A stretch of DNA of 64,000 nucleotides from Polytrichum commune. Its lineage: Eukaryota > Streptophyta > Polytrichopsida > Polytrichales > Polytrichaceae. The stretch spans positions 33,963,501 to 34,027,500 of the forward strand of contig OX485805.1 in assembly GCA_950295325.1 (NCBI GenBank), read 5' to 3'. The notes under the pieces were generated by a model. That model searched no databases, was not told the origin of the DNA, and worked only from the letters and a program-made list of their open reading frames with translations. Shown in pieces: positions 1 to 11,454 of this stretch (positions are counted from its first letter, which is position 1; each line of letters opens with the position of its first letter). Made by a program: the position numbers and the translations under genes.

Positions 1-1018
1 CTTGGGGGTGCTTGATCCACTACAAAGGCTTGGAGGGTACAACCTTCAAACTCTGTCTCGTTGACTTCGAAAATACGAGGTCGGCGGATCAGATATTCGC
101 ACTCCTTGTTCTTGCAACGCAGGTGTCCAACGCAGGAGGAAGAACGGAAGGACAAACCAAAGTCGTTTGTGATGTTGGTGGTGATGGTCTTGGTCCACAC
201 ATGGTCGTCGTAACGCTTGTCCATTCCCTGCATAGACTTGGCCTGTGACCGTGCGGCCGTGTGACCAACGGGTGGCAACTCGAAGATGACAACACCATCG
301 AACAGAGCAGGAAGGTACTCTACCCTCTCGTGTTTAATCACCGAGTAGTCTATTTTTTTAAGAATGTTTTTTTTCCTGGCATTGCTGCAAGTTGTTTTAA
401 TAATGGTACTATGCTAACAGTATCTTGCGACAAAGGATATACTTTAGGAGTGTCCCCACCAACTATAACCTGAGGCGGGGGCTTGGTGGGACTGACCTCG
501 TCATCTGAAGAAAGTGTAATTACAGATTCTACTTTAGAGTTGTCTACAATAGGCGTCTCGAGACCGGGTTCGAGCTTGACCTTCACATCACGTGGCAGAG
601 GAGTTTGAATGGTGTAGGTAGAGGAAGAGCGAGGAGTGAGGATCTTAGTAGAAGCAGCCATCTGAGATTCAGTGAGGCCATAGACTCGGTAACTACCTGG
701 ATGAAGAGTCCAAAACATGTTATTGTTCTCATCACGATGCGAAATGCGACCTAGGGTATGTGTAAGCTCAGACATGACAACATCAAAAATATCCTCGTCA
801 ACAACAATAGTGTCCGCTCTGAAACCGAACCGAATACTTAGACGTTGGGACGTCACGTAAGCTAGTCCGCTGTCATCCATGCGAAAGGTAAGTGGGACTC
901 TCTCTTCATCGGCTCTGAGGATTGCCATACCGACTTCTCCGTTAGCAGGCACATGAACCATGATGAGGGGAATGAGGCCTTGCGCGGTGATGGAAATATG
1001 GAAGAGGTTTCTCAACAT
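1..1018 (-). pseudogene. Unrecognised accessory gene, frameshifted, 3' part runs off the window
   Basis: An open frame starts at ATG 1018 and stops at 350. It reads on without a stop in the next frame to base 1 if one base is added to a seven-A run at about 353-360. The second part (about 345-1) has a cysteine-rich patch, C-VGHLRCKNKEC, that may bind zinc. The first part has a sumoylation-like motif (VKLEP) and a SIM-like hydrophobic-acidic stretch (VITLSSDDE). A homopolymer indel is either a real break or a sequencing error. The frame is also open upstream of 1018 to about 1198, but without an ATG. I do not recognise the family. The recurrence of SIM-like motifs in other accessory genes here hints at nuclear proteins, which is inference. 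Confidence 0.5.
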
Positions 1019-2150
1019 TGTGGGAAACCTATTTATTGGAAATGAATGGCCAAAGACAACAATGATGGACAGATCCAAATGACGGATGAACAATGAAGGA
1101 AAGCATGAATAAATACTTCTAAAAATGACCCACCCTAAACCAAGGAGTCTGAAAGGGAGCAGAAAGGCTGTCAAGATATACCAAATTATATAGGTCAAGT
1201 CATGGTAGACATTCTACTTGACAAGATAGTATTTATTTTCAAATAGTAGAATCCAATAACATGCATATATACTAAACATGATAGTACCTCATGAATAGGA
1301 AATTCCAAACATTAGAATGCAACATTGTTATTAACGACAAATATGCTTATGGGGCCCTTTGCCATATTTGTCACCGTCATGTTTATGACAATGGTCAATC
1401 CCCAAACTATGAACTGCAGTGCATGCTGCGCAATCGAGTTTCTGACCTTTGGCATTCCTAAACAGGGATCTAGAGTAAGTGCCCGGTTTAATAACCCCTG
1501 CTCTAGAATAGGCATGAGTTTGTAAAGTAGACTTGTCCTCTTTCAACGTTGCAACATCTGCCTGCAAAGATGGAGTATGTGGTTGAGGAGTGTGAACGAC
1601 GACAGCCGGAGGAACTGAGCAATCATGTGGGTTGGCAATCTTAATGATGTTGACGTCTGAATAACCATCGATGGTCAACTTGGTGTGAATTCCAGAGGAA
1701 CTAGGAGCACCTGACGGAGGAAGGTTGGGGGGACTTGCGTTAGTACCCATTTGAGAAGAATATGAGTAGATTACATGAAGGAATGGGTACAAGTAATCGG
1801 GTATTATATACACTTAGGGTAGACACCAATGCACTTAGAATATTTGATAACCTGTTAGATCAATATAGAGTCAATATGTATTTCTGTAAATTGTGACAAA
1901 GCGTAGCATGAAGGATTAGAATGTATTACAATGGAAATATGAAAGAGGAATCTCAACATTGTGGGCTACCTATTTATTAGGAATGTGCTGCCAAAAGAGA
2001 ACTGCGATGCACAAGCTCCACATGACGGAGGTACTCTAAACGAGAGTAACACTAATATTTTTAAAATTTGTAACGCTGTCACGATATACAAAATAAGAGA
2101 GTACAAGTCATGGTAGACATACTACTTGACAGGCAATTACATATTATTAG
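985..2150 (+). repeat. Imperfect direct duplication (985-1230 and 1930-2150)
   Basis: Two segments share long stretches: 'tctcaacattgtggg' then 'cctatttatt' occurs near 1010-1035 and again near 1951-1980, and 'caagtcatggtagacat' at 1195-1212 recurs at about 2104-2120. The copies are diverged, so this is an old local duplication that includes the start of the gene at 1018. The stretch 1814-2485 has no other recognised feature. Confidence 0.5.
1331..1750 (-). CDS. Hypothetical Cys/His-rich protein, possibly an upstream exon of the 1-1018 gene
   Basis: This 139-codon frame runs from ATG 1750 to a stop at 1331. The N-terminal half is Pro/Ser rich. The C-terminal third is rich in Cys and His (CAAC, then HSLGIDHCHKH, then GPHKHIC), resembling an unassigned zinc-binding knuckle. 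It lies on the same strand just upstream of the frameshifted gene at 1-1018, so the two could be one gene, but I see no decisive splice pair. No family recognised. Confidence 0.4.
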   Translation of the reverse strand: MGTNASPPNLPPSGAPSSSGIHTKLTIDGYSDVNIIKIANPHDCSVPPAVVVHTPQPHTPSLQADVATLKEDKSTLQTHAYSRAGVIKPGTYSRSLFRNAKGQKLDCAACTAVHSLGIDHCHKHDGDKYGKGPHKHICR

Positions 2151-2485
2151 TTGGCGCCGATATAAAGCCTGAAATCATAATTGGGCATGACGTTTCAGGA
2201 CAGGAATAGGAAGTATAATGAAATCCCAATTAGGCATTAAATAAAGGAATGTCACACCTGGAAAGTCTTGTCTTAGATTTCGTGAAACTCATATCATTTC
2301 ACTTAGTGTCAAAAGGTATGATTTTCATGAGAGGCGTAAGACGTGTTTGATTGACGGGAGGGTTTGCGAGTGTTGGAGTAGACATGCACAGGAAGGGTGA
2401 CACGTGACATGCATGCCCTTATCAAGAGGAGAAAAAAAAAAGGAAGTTATATTTCAGTAGCACTAAGAAATTAAAGTCGAGCAGG

Positions 2486-2770
2486 ATGGGGAGGAAGAAG
2501 GTGGCGCCTGAAACATATGACACTAGTGGAATTAACAAAGTTTTAGATTTTGACGACACTGAGGAGAACGGAACATTATCGACGATAGACGAATCTCTGG
2601 GTCCCTCAAAATCCAAGAGCCCATGATCACAGTGTCCAGAAGCATCAAAGGATGTAGGGACAGAGTCCAATCCCGCATCCAATCCAGCATCGTAGGAGGA
2701 GAGTGGCGAGGAAGAGGTTGAAGAGACGAGCTTGATGGAACCAGAAGGTTGGTTCCTCAGACCCTAAACT
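2486..2770 (+). pseudogene. Decayed first exon, probably of the methyltransferase-like gene
   Basis: ATG 2486 opens a frame beginning MGRKKVAPETYD that is acidic and Ser-rich, as in nuclear regulatory proteins. It meets TGA at 2624 and TAG further on, but between and after these stops the translation keeps the same acidic Ser/Glu-rich character (SGEEEVEETS), which suggests nonsense mutations in one former exon. It sits on the same strand as the methyltransferase-like exons that begin at 5621 after a good acceptor. The repeat array would then lie in intron 1. That linkage is inference. Confidence 0.35.
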
Positions 2771-3149
2771 TGACAATTTTGAAAGAATTTAGACGCGGAA
2801 TAGAAGTTAGCCCAAAAAGTGGTGGGCTTAGAGTAGCCAAAGAATAGGACCCGTCAAGGGCACCCCTCCGGAAGTGATTGTATGGCTTAGTAGTGCAGTC
2901 AAATTTTGATATTGAGGGAATCTTTCTAGAGCCCTAGGGTGCACCCGAGTGGGTCCAAAGGTTTACGGGTTTAGGGTTTGAAGATAAAGCCAAGGAGTGA
3001 AATCAACTTTGAAAATTGAGGGAATCTTTTGGAGCTCTAGGGTGCCCCCGAGGGTGTGGAAGGGTTTTGTTGTTGAGGGTTTGATTGTAAGGTGAGGTAG
3101 GATTTGAAGGCCGAGGATGGAACCCGAAGTGTCCAGCGGAGACTCAGGT

Positions 3150-5640
3150 TCATGTATTCGGACCCCCTAAGTTCAATTTGGTCTTGGTTGAAGGATAGAA
3201 CATGATGCTTGATATGCTAGTGAAGTTCAGATTGTGAGGATAGAATGTGGTGCCCCCGAGAGGTGCCGCTAACGGCACCCCCCTCGGGGGCTTTATTTTT
3301 ATTTTTTTGGTGCTTGAAAATGGCCTGTCTACACATTGCAAGGTTGAGGATGAGTCAATATGGCCAGAAATTTCAGGTGCCTCATATATTCGGACCCCCT
3401 GAAGTTGATTTTGGTCTTGTTTGAAGGTCATATAAGGATGCATAATATACTCATAAATATCAGATTGTGAGGTTATAATGTGGTGCCCCCGAGAGGTGCG
3501 TTAACGGCACCCCCCTCGGGAGGTTTATTTTTTATTTTTTTAGTGCTTGAAAATGGCCTGTCCACATATTGTAAGGTTGAGGGTAAGTCAATATGGATAG
3601 AAATTGAAGGTGGGTCATATATTCGGACCCCCTTAAGTTGATTTTGGTCTTGGTTGAAGGTCATATAAGAATGCACAATATACTCATAAATATCAGATTT
3701 TGATGTTGTAATGTGGTGCCCCCGAGAGGTGCCGTTAACGGCACCCCTCTCGGGGGTTTTTTTTTTAATTATTTTGGTGCTTGATAATGGCCTGTCTATA
3801 CACTGCAAGGTTGAGGATGAGTCAATATGGCTAGAAATTGCAGGTGGGTCATATACTCGGACCCCCTAAGTTCATTTTGGTCTTCGTTGAAGGACATAAC
3901 AGGGTGCTTGATATGAGAGTGAAGTTCATATTGTGAGGATATAAAGTGGTGCCCCCGAGAGGTGCCGTTAACGGCACCCCCCTCGGGGGTTTTTATTTTA
4001 TTTTTTTAGTGCTTGAAAATGGCCTGTCTACACACTGTAAGGTTGAGGATGAGTCAATATGGCTAGAAATTTTAGGTGGGTCATATACTCGGACCCCCTT
4101 AAGTTGATTTTGGTCTTGGTTGAAGGTCATATAAGGATCTATAATATACTCATAAATATCAGATTGTGAGGTTATAACGTGGTGCCCCCGAGAGGTGCCG
4201 TTAACGGCACCCCCCCTCGGGGGTCTTTTTTTAATTTTTTTGGTGCTTGAAAATGCCTTGTCTACACACTGTAAGGTTGAGGATGAGTCAATATGGCTAC
4301 AAATTGCAGGTGGGTCATATACTCGGACCCCCTTAAGTTGATTTTGGTCTTGGTTGAAGGTCATATAAGGATCTATAATATACTCATAAATATCAGATTG
4401 TGAGGTTATAATGTGGTGCCCCCGAGAGGTGCCGTTAACGGCACCCCCCCTCGGGGGTCTTTTTTTAATTTTTTTGGTGCTTGAAAATGCCTTGTCTACA
4501 CACTGTAAGGTTGAGGATGAGTCAATATGGCTACAAATTGCAGGTGGGTCATATACTCGGACCCCCTAAGTTCATTTTGGTCTTAGTTGAAGGACATAAC
4601 AGGGTGCTTGATATGAGAATGAACTTCAGATTGTGAGGATATAAAGTGGTGCCCCCGAGAGGTGCCGTTAACGGCACCCCCCTCGGGGGTTTATTTTTTG
4701 ATCATTTTGGTACTTGATAATGGCCTGTCTACACACTGTAAGGTTGAGGATGAGTCAATATGGCTACAAATTGCAGGTGGGTCATATACTCGGACCCCCT
4801 AAGTTCATTTTGGTCTTAGTTGAAGGACATAACATGGTGCTTGATATGAGAGTGAACTTCAGATTGTGAGGATATGAAGTGGTGCCCTCGAAAGGTGCCG
4901 TTAACAGCACCCCCCTCGGGGGCTTTTTTTTTAATTTTTTTGGTGCTCGAAAATGGCCTGTTTATGCACTCTAAGGTTGAGGGTAAGTCAATATGGCTAG
5001 AAATTGCAGGTGGGTCATATACTCGGACCCCCTTAAGTTGATTTTGGTCTTGGTTGAAGGTCATATAAGGATGCATAATTTACTCATAAATATCAGATTT
5101 TGAGGTTATAATGTGGTGCCCCCGAGAGGTGCCGTTAACGGCACCCCCCTCGGGGGTTTTTTTTTTGATTTTTTTGGTGCTTGAATATGGCCTGTTTATG
5201 CACTCTAAGGTTGAGGGTAAGTCAATATGGCTAGAAATTTCAGGTTGGTCATATATTCGGACCCGTTACGGTCATTTAAAGTTTGGTTAATGGTCATATT
5301 AGGATGCATAATACACTTATAAATATAAGATTTTGAGGTTAATATGTGGTGCCCCCGAGAGTTGCCGTTTACGGCACCCCCCTTGGGGGACTTTTTTTTT
5401 GATTTTTTTGGTGCTCATATATGGTCTGGATATGCACTAATAGGTTTAGGATGACCGAATATGGTTAGAAATTTCAGGTTGGTCATATAGGTGGACCCGC
5501 TACGTTCATTTAATTCTTGGTTAATGGTCATATTAGGATGTTTGATATGGTAATGAAAATCAAATTTTTTGTTAACGGCACCCTCTCGAGATATGTCGTT
5601 CACGGGTTTTTTCTTTTTAGGTTGAAGCATCCAGGGAATT
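3150..5640 (+). repeat. 233-bp tandem array, ten hairpin-bearing units
   Basis: The motif GGTGCCCCCGAG starts at 3249, 3482, 3715, 3948, 4181, 4415, 4648, 4881, 5115 and 5348, a strict 233-234 bp period. Each unit has nested inverted repeats: an outer CCCCCGAG / CTCGGGGG and an inner GGTGCCGTTAACGGCACC, followed by a T run. A degenerate unit follows at about 5565-5610, and decayed relatives of the GC-rich motif lie near 2935 and 3043. Unit ends diverge more than the hairpin core. Short open frames on the minus strand repeat with the array; 233 is not a multiple of three, so they are not a conserved protein. Confidence 0.9.
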
Positions 5641-7347
5641 CTTCTTCTCCGGCAAGGTGTTGCATAAGGCTGCGGTGGACCTCGTCATTGCAGAGTATCC
5701 TGATGGTTTGCCTGTCCCCGGAGTTTCTGAATTCCGGGGGCAAGTTCCAAATTGGAATAAGCAAGTTCAGAACTTTATCAAGTTCACCATTGGTTTTTGT
5801 GAGGGCTATCTTCACGACGATGGCGCACTCCTCTTATTTTATCCTGACAGTGTGCAAATCAAGAAGGAGGTCTTGAGCTTTCTCTACAACAACAACTTGG
5901 AGGTCAAGGAGGAATGGACCATCGTTAATTCTCTACACCTCACTCACCCTATGCATAACTCTAAGCGGGTGAGTAATTGTAGTCATTTCCCACTCTTCAA
6001 GTTCGAAGTCATTCATACTTTCAATCACATTGCTAACAATTCGAGGCCTATGTTTGATGTCCAGACTTTGAAATTCAAAGCAATCGTGTTGGTTCGATCT
6101 TTCTCCACACCTTTGCTTAGGCCACCCAAGGAGTTTGTTATTTCTTCCAGTGACAAATTTGAAGATGTTGACCTTGCAAATGATGACGTTCTTTTCAACA
6201 TTGTCATCTCTGATACTGCACTCAAGCGCAACGACGGTGACACATTCTGGAGGGGCCCTAAAGAGAAGGCAATATCCCTGCTCCAGCTTCTAATAAGTGG
6301 CCTTAGCCCTCCAGGCGGGATTATATGTGACCTCACTGCTAGAACTGGTATGAGTAATTTGTGTAACATTCTCATGCCTCTAGACTTAGGCAATTCAATC
6401 ACCTTCTACTAATTCATTTGTTTTGCTCTTTGTAGGTGCCTCGGTTCTTGCAGCACAATCTACTAACAGGGCAATAGTGGCACTTGAGGGAGACAAAGAA
6501 TTGTACGAAGAAATTTTGCACCCAATACAGGTCGCAGCCTCGGAGTCTCTAGGGGTCGATCCAACTCACGTTGTAGACCTTGACGAGGACGACGACGATG
6601 CCCTCCCTCAACAGGGTGCAGTTAATCTATGTGAGTAAGTTTGTTGTCATCTTAAACTTAATGTTGACTATGTTGCATTTGATTAGAAGTATTCTAACAA
6701 TCGTAATTTCTCCTCTGTTGGTGCAGTCTGATGGATCAATACTTTGGCTCGCCGACTAGTCCTACCATGCGACCACGGGGAGGTCACTTCATTGTCAAGT
6801 TGACACCACGTGCGGACAAAGTTTGCTACCCCTATATTACATGCCACATGTAATTTTAAAATTTATGACATTTTTTTCTACATATACATAACCATTGATA
6901 GTATCTTTTGTATTTTTTTTTGAAATTTTTAGTCATCTTTATTTTTTTTAGTAATTGTTTGAGTTCAATTCTGTGTCATTCTAGTTAGAAATAGTATGTT
7001 TTATACAAAAAACAAATCATCAAATTTAGTTACCACTTTTGACTATGTCATAGGTACTGTGTATCTCTACTCATGAAAAACAATTGATAAAATTTTGACC
7101 CATTTTGGTGGTGCAACTTACCAAAAGAAGATTTTTTTTTGTTGCACGTGGTGTTCAACTTGACAATGGAGTGATCTATCCGTGCATGCGACTTCCTTCT
7201 TATGCCGAGGATATGGCAGTAGCTTATGCCAAATACTCCTCCCATAGCTCTAGTGCCTCTTCTAGTCCACGTGAGAGATACGATCCAAGAGTACTTAGAT
7301 ACATAGATCAAAGTGCTTCGGAGAGTGAGGATGAGTTTATTCCTTGA
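5621..7347 (+). pseudogene. Amino-methyltransferase-like gene (beta-class N6/N4 type fold), degraded
   Basis: The exon begins after acceptor TTCTTTTTAG at 5620. It encodes a segment like the N-terminal half of N6-adenine/N4-cytosine DNA methyltransferases (DLVIAEYPDG where a DPPY-like motif is expected; later GALLLFYPDS). Then comes the SAM motif region, DLTARTG interrupted by an intron 6348-6435 and continuing GASVLAAQ...ALEGDKELYEEIL. The motif order, catalytic before SAM-binding, fits the permuted beta class. The usual G of DLTAGTG is R, and DPPY is not intact, so activity is doubtful. The exon 6436-6630 ends with a SIM-like VVDLDEDDDD and donor GTGAGT. Later exons (about 6730-6852 and 7130-7347, ending SESEDEFIP) do not join cleanly. 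A 96-nt in-frame segment 5969-6064 may be an intron. It could instead be a regulatory pseudo-enzyme. Confidence 0.6.
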
Positions 7348-8940
7348 ACTCCATTTTGTATTGGATTGTATTATTTTTGGCTTTTAGATTTCCGGCGCAA
7401 GTCTCATACTTGCTCTTCTTTATTTCATTCCCATAATGTCAACCCGCATTGTATTTTTCAATTATTATTGTAAATATTTTTAGTTTGTGGATTAGCCCTT
7501 AAGTATAGTTCAAGTATCCCTAAACGGTATGCCTCTCACAATCTTAACCGCTAATGTAGCATCCACCCATTCAAATATAAAGTTGGTGCCTCACACACCT
7601 CCTCTTTGTTTCACTAAATCATAAATACTCAATAATACTTAAGTTGCACACCACACAACACTTTCTATAATGTTCACCCTCAAATGTTAACCCTCGGGAA
7701 ACAATCATAGTTAACATTTATTAAGGTGTTAACAATTACCAATTATAAAATCGTTTTATCGACCAATATACAAATCTTAATATTTATAAATATAAGCATT
7801 TTTTAAGAGTCTTTGTGAATACCATTCATAAAATTGCAAACCCAATCAAAACTTTATTCAATATGAAGTTTAGAAATCATGGGTGAAGTATGAATCATGG
7901 GCATGCACAACTTGCAAATATTTCTCAATTTGCACCAACAAACCCACATACTTGGACACCCACATGAACGTGTTTCCATGTACCTTCTAATGGAAGTTCT
8001 CATGTGCCTCCATTCTTACACTTCCGTCACTAGAACTAAACATAGCCAAACGTAGTCTTTCCAAAGAGTAGTTATGGTTGCATTTCATTTGTTAACATAT
8101 ATAGAGTCAAATTTAAAAGTGTGCAATATGTGGGGAGTAGAATAAAGTTAACAATTAGAAAGGGTTAACATTTATAGGTGTAACATTAATAGAGTGGACT
8201 ATATGTGGGGAATTCTTTTCACATACCTCTTTCGTGTTTCCTTCATATAGTAATTTTTATTTGATTTACAGTGATATGTACTATAGTACACAAGTTTGGT
8301 AATTGTATTTATGACGTAATAGTGATGTAAGCTCTAATTTTGTATTTTATTATAATATATATATGTTTCAAAAATATGTAAACGTTTCAAATGGGGAAAT
8401 GTTGTTCTATTTCCACAGTAATAGAGACCCTAACTCATAAAATTTTCTAAAAATAGCTCTACCCTAAACCCATAATCTCACGGTTATAGGTGCATTTCCC
8501 CTCTCAATTCATGTCTCAAATGGAGTTCTCCGCTCTCCGCTCGCATACTAACTTTCCCCGTTCTTGGTCTAAACACCCGCTTCAAAGTGTTCGCATCTTA
8601 CAACTTTCTCCAATATGTGTTCCATTTATCCTTGTTCTTATTTATGTCAATGTCTCAAAATGCCCAAAAAGTCTCAATTTAACGAATATAGTGTTAAACG
8701 AAACAAAACCCAAAGGAAGAGGGTTTGATAGAGCGCGTGAAAATCAAGATACATATGAAGCATATATTATACAAAATGGGCGGGCGCACACACACACACA
8801 TACAAACACACGTACTATCTCAAATGAGCTTGTTAAATTTCGCGTGAGATAACAACTCTCTGTACAAATGGTCTCGTGGATCCAAGTATCTCTTGCCTAT
8901 GGGATTATTCCTAACAAAATTGTTTACGGGTAGTCCGCTA
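7348..8940. other. AT-rich intergenic DNA
   Basis: I see no supported gene. The stretch holds AT-rich sequence and a CA microsatellite near 8788-8812. An open frame at 8490-8852 has no recognisable domain and ends in the CA repeat. Confidence 0.6.
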
Positions 8941-8942
8941 CC

Positions 8943-9620
8943 CTAGAGCGCCTGCAGGTATTTACTAAGGTCTAACAAAAATTGGTCCCGGACCTTCTCG
9001 ACCGTCCACGTAGGGCAAACTATGAAGTTGGCCGTCGGGTTCAACATGTTCTTTGCGGCGCTGTCGTCCATCATGAGCGTGTTCTTGCGGGTGGGGCGGA
9101 CGTCGTAGGGGACGCCTATCAAGGATGGACGCTGGTCCCAAAAAATAGGCTTCAAGACCTTGAGATATTGGGGCGACGCAGGGTTTGGTTTTTTGACGAC
9201 TTTGCCGTCCTGTGTGTACAATATTCTACATGCTTCCTGTGCTAGGACCATGCAGGGGGGGCTCGATGCCCTTGAAGATGAACTCCACAACGGCATTGGT
9301 GTTCTCGGCCTTCATGGAGCTCCACACGACCACCCACCATTTTGTTTGGGCGATCTACAGGAAGCGCCGGAGCCACGGCCAGAGGTGCACTAGCTTGCTC
9401 TTTATGAACGTGGGCGGCCCGTCGTAATTAGCGTCCTTGGGCTTGCAAAAGGGCACCGTGGGGGCCCTAGGGCAATGAACGCACTGCACGAGGACACCGT
9501 TCAGGTCTAACACCAGGAATCGTTTCTTTGGCAGCGGGGGCGGGGCGGGTAAAACCGGGGGGGGCGCCGTGCTGCCCTCTCCACTCCTTGGAGAAGAGCG
9601 TCGGGGAGCCGTTACGCTAT
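8943..9620 (-). pseudogene. FCP1/NIF-like HAD phosphatase, pseudogene copy
   Basis: The minus strand encodes a HAD domain of the FCP1/NLI-interacting-factor type. Motif I is LVLDLNGVLV at about 9490-9525, motif II is VVWSSMKAENT, and the acidic motif is TLMMDDSAAKNMLNP. The frame is broken by a TAG at 9355-9357 and by a one-base indel in the C run near 9255-9262. It ends at 8943. It is a paralogue of the intact + strand gene at 29846-30613, which has matching motifs in the same order. In both copies this gene lies just downstream of the ParB/DGQHR-like gene, so the pair was duplicated as a unit. The second Asp of the usual DxD is Asn, as in many plant members. Confidence 0.75.
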
Positions 9621-10109
9621 GCTCCGAGCCCTGCGGATACGATCGAGAGAAAACGGTGGGCGACTTATGTCATGCTATGTCCAAATGAAGCATTAAGGAA
9701 ACGAATGTTCTCGGTGCAAACACAAAATCATTTGATTCATTTTGGAGTGGGTGCAACAAGGGATACAAGAGAGGCAAGAGCATACAACATACATTCAAAC
9801 ACAAGATACAAGTATATAGGAGTCAAAAATGGTGATTGTATTATATACAATGCTCTATGTACATCTTGATTGGGGGGAGCCGCGTTGAACGATGCGTTCA
9901 AACTAGCCTAGATCTACATCTAACAAAATTTGAAGAGACGCGCCGCCGTGATGAAGACTTCGTCGCAGGCCGGGGGTAGGTGGACGAACAGATGGTCGGG
10001 GGGGGGGGGTGTGGCGAAGGGCACGAGTGCCGGGGGGGGGGGGTGACGGGTGCGTAAGTTCCTCCTAGCTAGGGGACACGACCAAGGCAAGAAGACAAAG
10101 ACCCAAGGA

Positions 10110-10131
10110 GTTTGAGTCGACCGACCCAAAC
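10110..10131. repeat. Type-2 palindrome, site 1
   Basis: GTTTGAGTCG nn CGACCCAAAC with spacer AC and one arm mismatch. It lies in the exon 3 frame of the - cluster, where it encodes LGRSTQTP. Confidence 0.85.
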
Positions 10132-10182
10132 TGAGTGGGGTCAGTGCATTACCTCGCCTTGGTCGTGCCTTGACGCCGTGGA

Positions 10183-11156
10183 TGTCGCAACCCTTGCTAG
10201 GTCCCTTAACAATCTTGCCAATTTTCGTTTCTAGCAAAGGTTACGAGCGCTAACCCTTCGCATTCCGCCATGCTAATGGATAGCTCCTCTTACCCCGGAC
10301 CTTATAGTTCATAGGAGGGAACCAACCCTCCTACTTTGCTTTCGGGACTCACTCCTTAATCGGTAACCCATTTCCCCAATGTGGACTTCCATCCATGGAA
10401 GTCCAATCCTATGTTGATCATCGCGTTGCCGGAGCAACACTACAACAACCCGAAGCATATTAGGCAACTATGGCCTCACAATAGGCCAAAGCCCATGGAG
10501 GCCTTGCCGTTCGGCCTCGGGTGGGTGAGGCCACACCACCTCACCCATATAAGCCTCTAGGACTTCACGCGGGGCCCCTACCCCACCGTCAACCAACCTC
10601 TTGTCTCTCTACCAAGAGTTGGGGCCAAGTGGACATTTTCCTTTAGCTGCTGGGCCTAGAACCCCCCCAGCAGCTTCAGACCATCATAACTTCCTTGTAT
10701 GATGTCTGATCATAACAACCAACCACTCTATCTTCATCTACGCTTCACGTAGATGCCGATGGACTCCTCACTTGCTCCATTTGAGCAAGTCTTGAGGAAG
10801 TTATGCCTGTTTGAACCTTGGCAGTCCCGGGAATCACTCCCAGGCACTGCTGTAGCAGGGCGCTGTCCCGGGACAGCGCCCCACTCAAATGGCCATAACT
10901 CCTAGCTCACACCTCTGATTGAGGTGTTCTTGAGCTTTCTAGAATCACCACGCCATGAGCTACGCATAACTCATGGCCTTACCCTTGTGCCTCCTAATCT
11001 TCGTGGGTGGGAGGCGTTCCCAACGCCCGGGGCCCTCACCCACACTAGGATCACTTGGGCCCTCTCACCAACGGCGCCACAAGTCCCGGGTGTCACTCCG
11101 GGGTCCCCCTTGTGCCCATGGTGTTTTGTGCACTCCTCATGGAGAGGTGCGCGACA
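10183..11156 (-). mobile_element. Solo LTR, copy A (974 bp), 5-bp TSD GTGGA
   Basis: On the minus strand it starts TGTCGCGCACC and ends GGTTGCGACA. Both sides carry GTGGA (10178-10182 and 11157-11161). There is no internal retrotransposon region, so it is a solo LTR left by recombination. It matches copies B and C, and lies in the exon 3 part of the ParB/DGQHR-like pseudogene. It contains the palindrome GGCGCTGTCCC-GGGACAGCGCC. Short open frames inside it recur in every copy and are not genes. Confidence 0.94.
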
Positions 11157-11361
11157 GTGGATGCCGTCACCGCCTGCTCCGGCGACGTCAGCGGCAACAT
11201 GCTCCTGCAAAGGTTGACTGTCAGGCCTTTGTCCCAACCCAACCTCCGCATGCGCATCATGCATTGGTTCATCGACTGGGTTAGGAGTAGAGGTATCACC
11301 AGGCCCTTGCGGGCCTTCAACATCTAGCATGGGCTTGTCCACTGGGGTCTGATCGGGGACG

Positions 11362-11387
11362 GGGTTTGGGTCGGCCGACCCAAACCC
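11362..11387. repeat. Type-2 palindrome, site 2 (26-bp perfect)
   Basis: Core TTTGGGTCG nn CGACCCAAA with spacer GC; the arms extend to a perfect 26-bp palindrome. In the - strand exon frame it encodes GFGSADPNP. Confidence 0.92.
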
Positions 11388-11432
11388 TGCTGCTTGGCGA
11401 GGGTCGCTCTAGGACGCTGCAACGTCGGCACT

Positions 11433-11454
11433 GTTTGGGTCGGACGACCCAAAC
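11433..11454. repeat. Type-2 palindrome, site 3
   Basis: Perfect 10-bp arms of the GTTTGGGTCG type with spacer GA. In the - strand exon frame it encodes FGSSDPNS, just before the nonsense codon at 11409-11411. Confidence 0.92.

Noticed and set aside
3150-5076. Repeated minus-strand open frames across the 233-bp array, with MTFNQDQNQL-type text
   Set aside because: The period is not a multiple of three, so the frame changes from unit to unit. No splice or start context is conserved. They follow from the repeat sequence.
3249-5390. Hairpin plus T run as bacterial-type intrinsic terminators
   Set aside because: The surrounding genes have spliceosomal introns and plant families, so bacterial terminators do not apply. 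The structure is reported as a repeat instead.
5969-6045. A 77-nt intron starting at GTGAGT 5969
   Set aside because: Splicing to the AG at 6045 shifts the frame into an early stop. A 96-nt alternative ending at 6064 keeps the frame and is mentioned under the gene.
10924-11156. Open frames in the solo LTRs beginning MGPLTNGATSPG or MALPLCLL
   Set aside because: They recur in all LTR copies on the same LTR strand, with no domain and with frame breaks. LTRs do not normally encode proteins.
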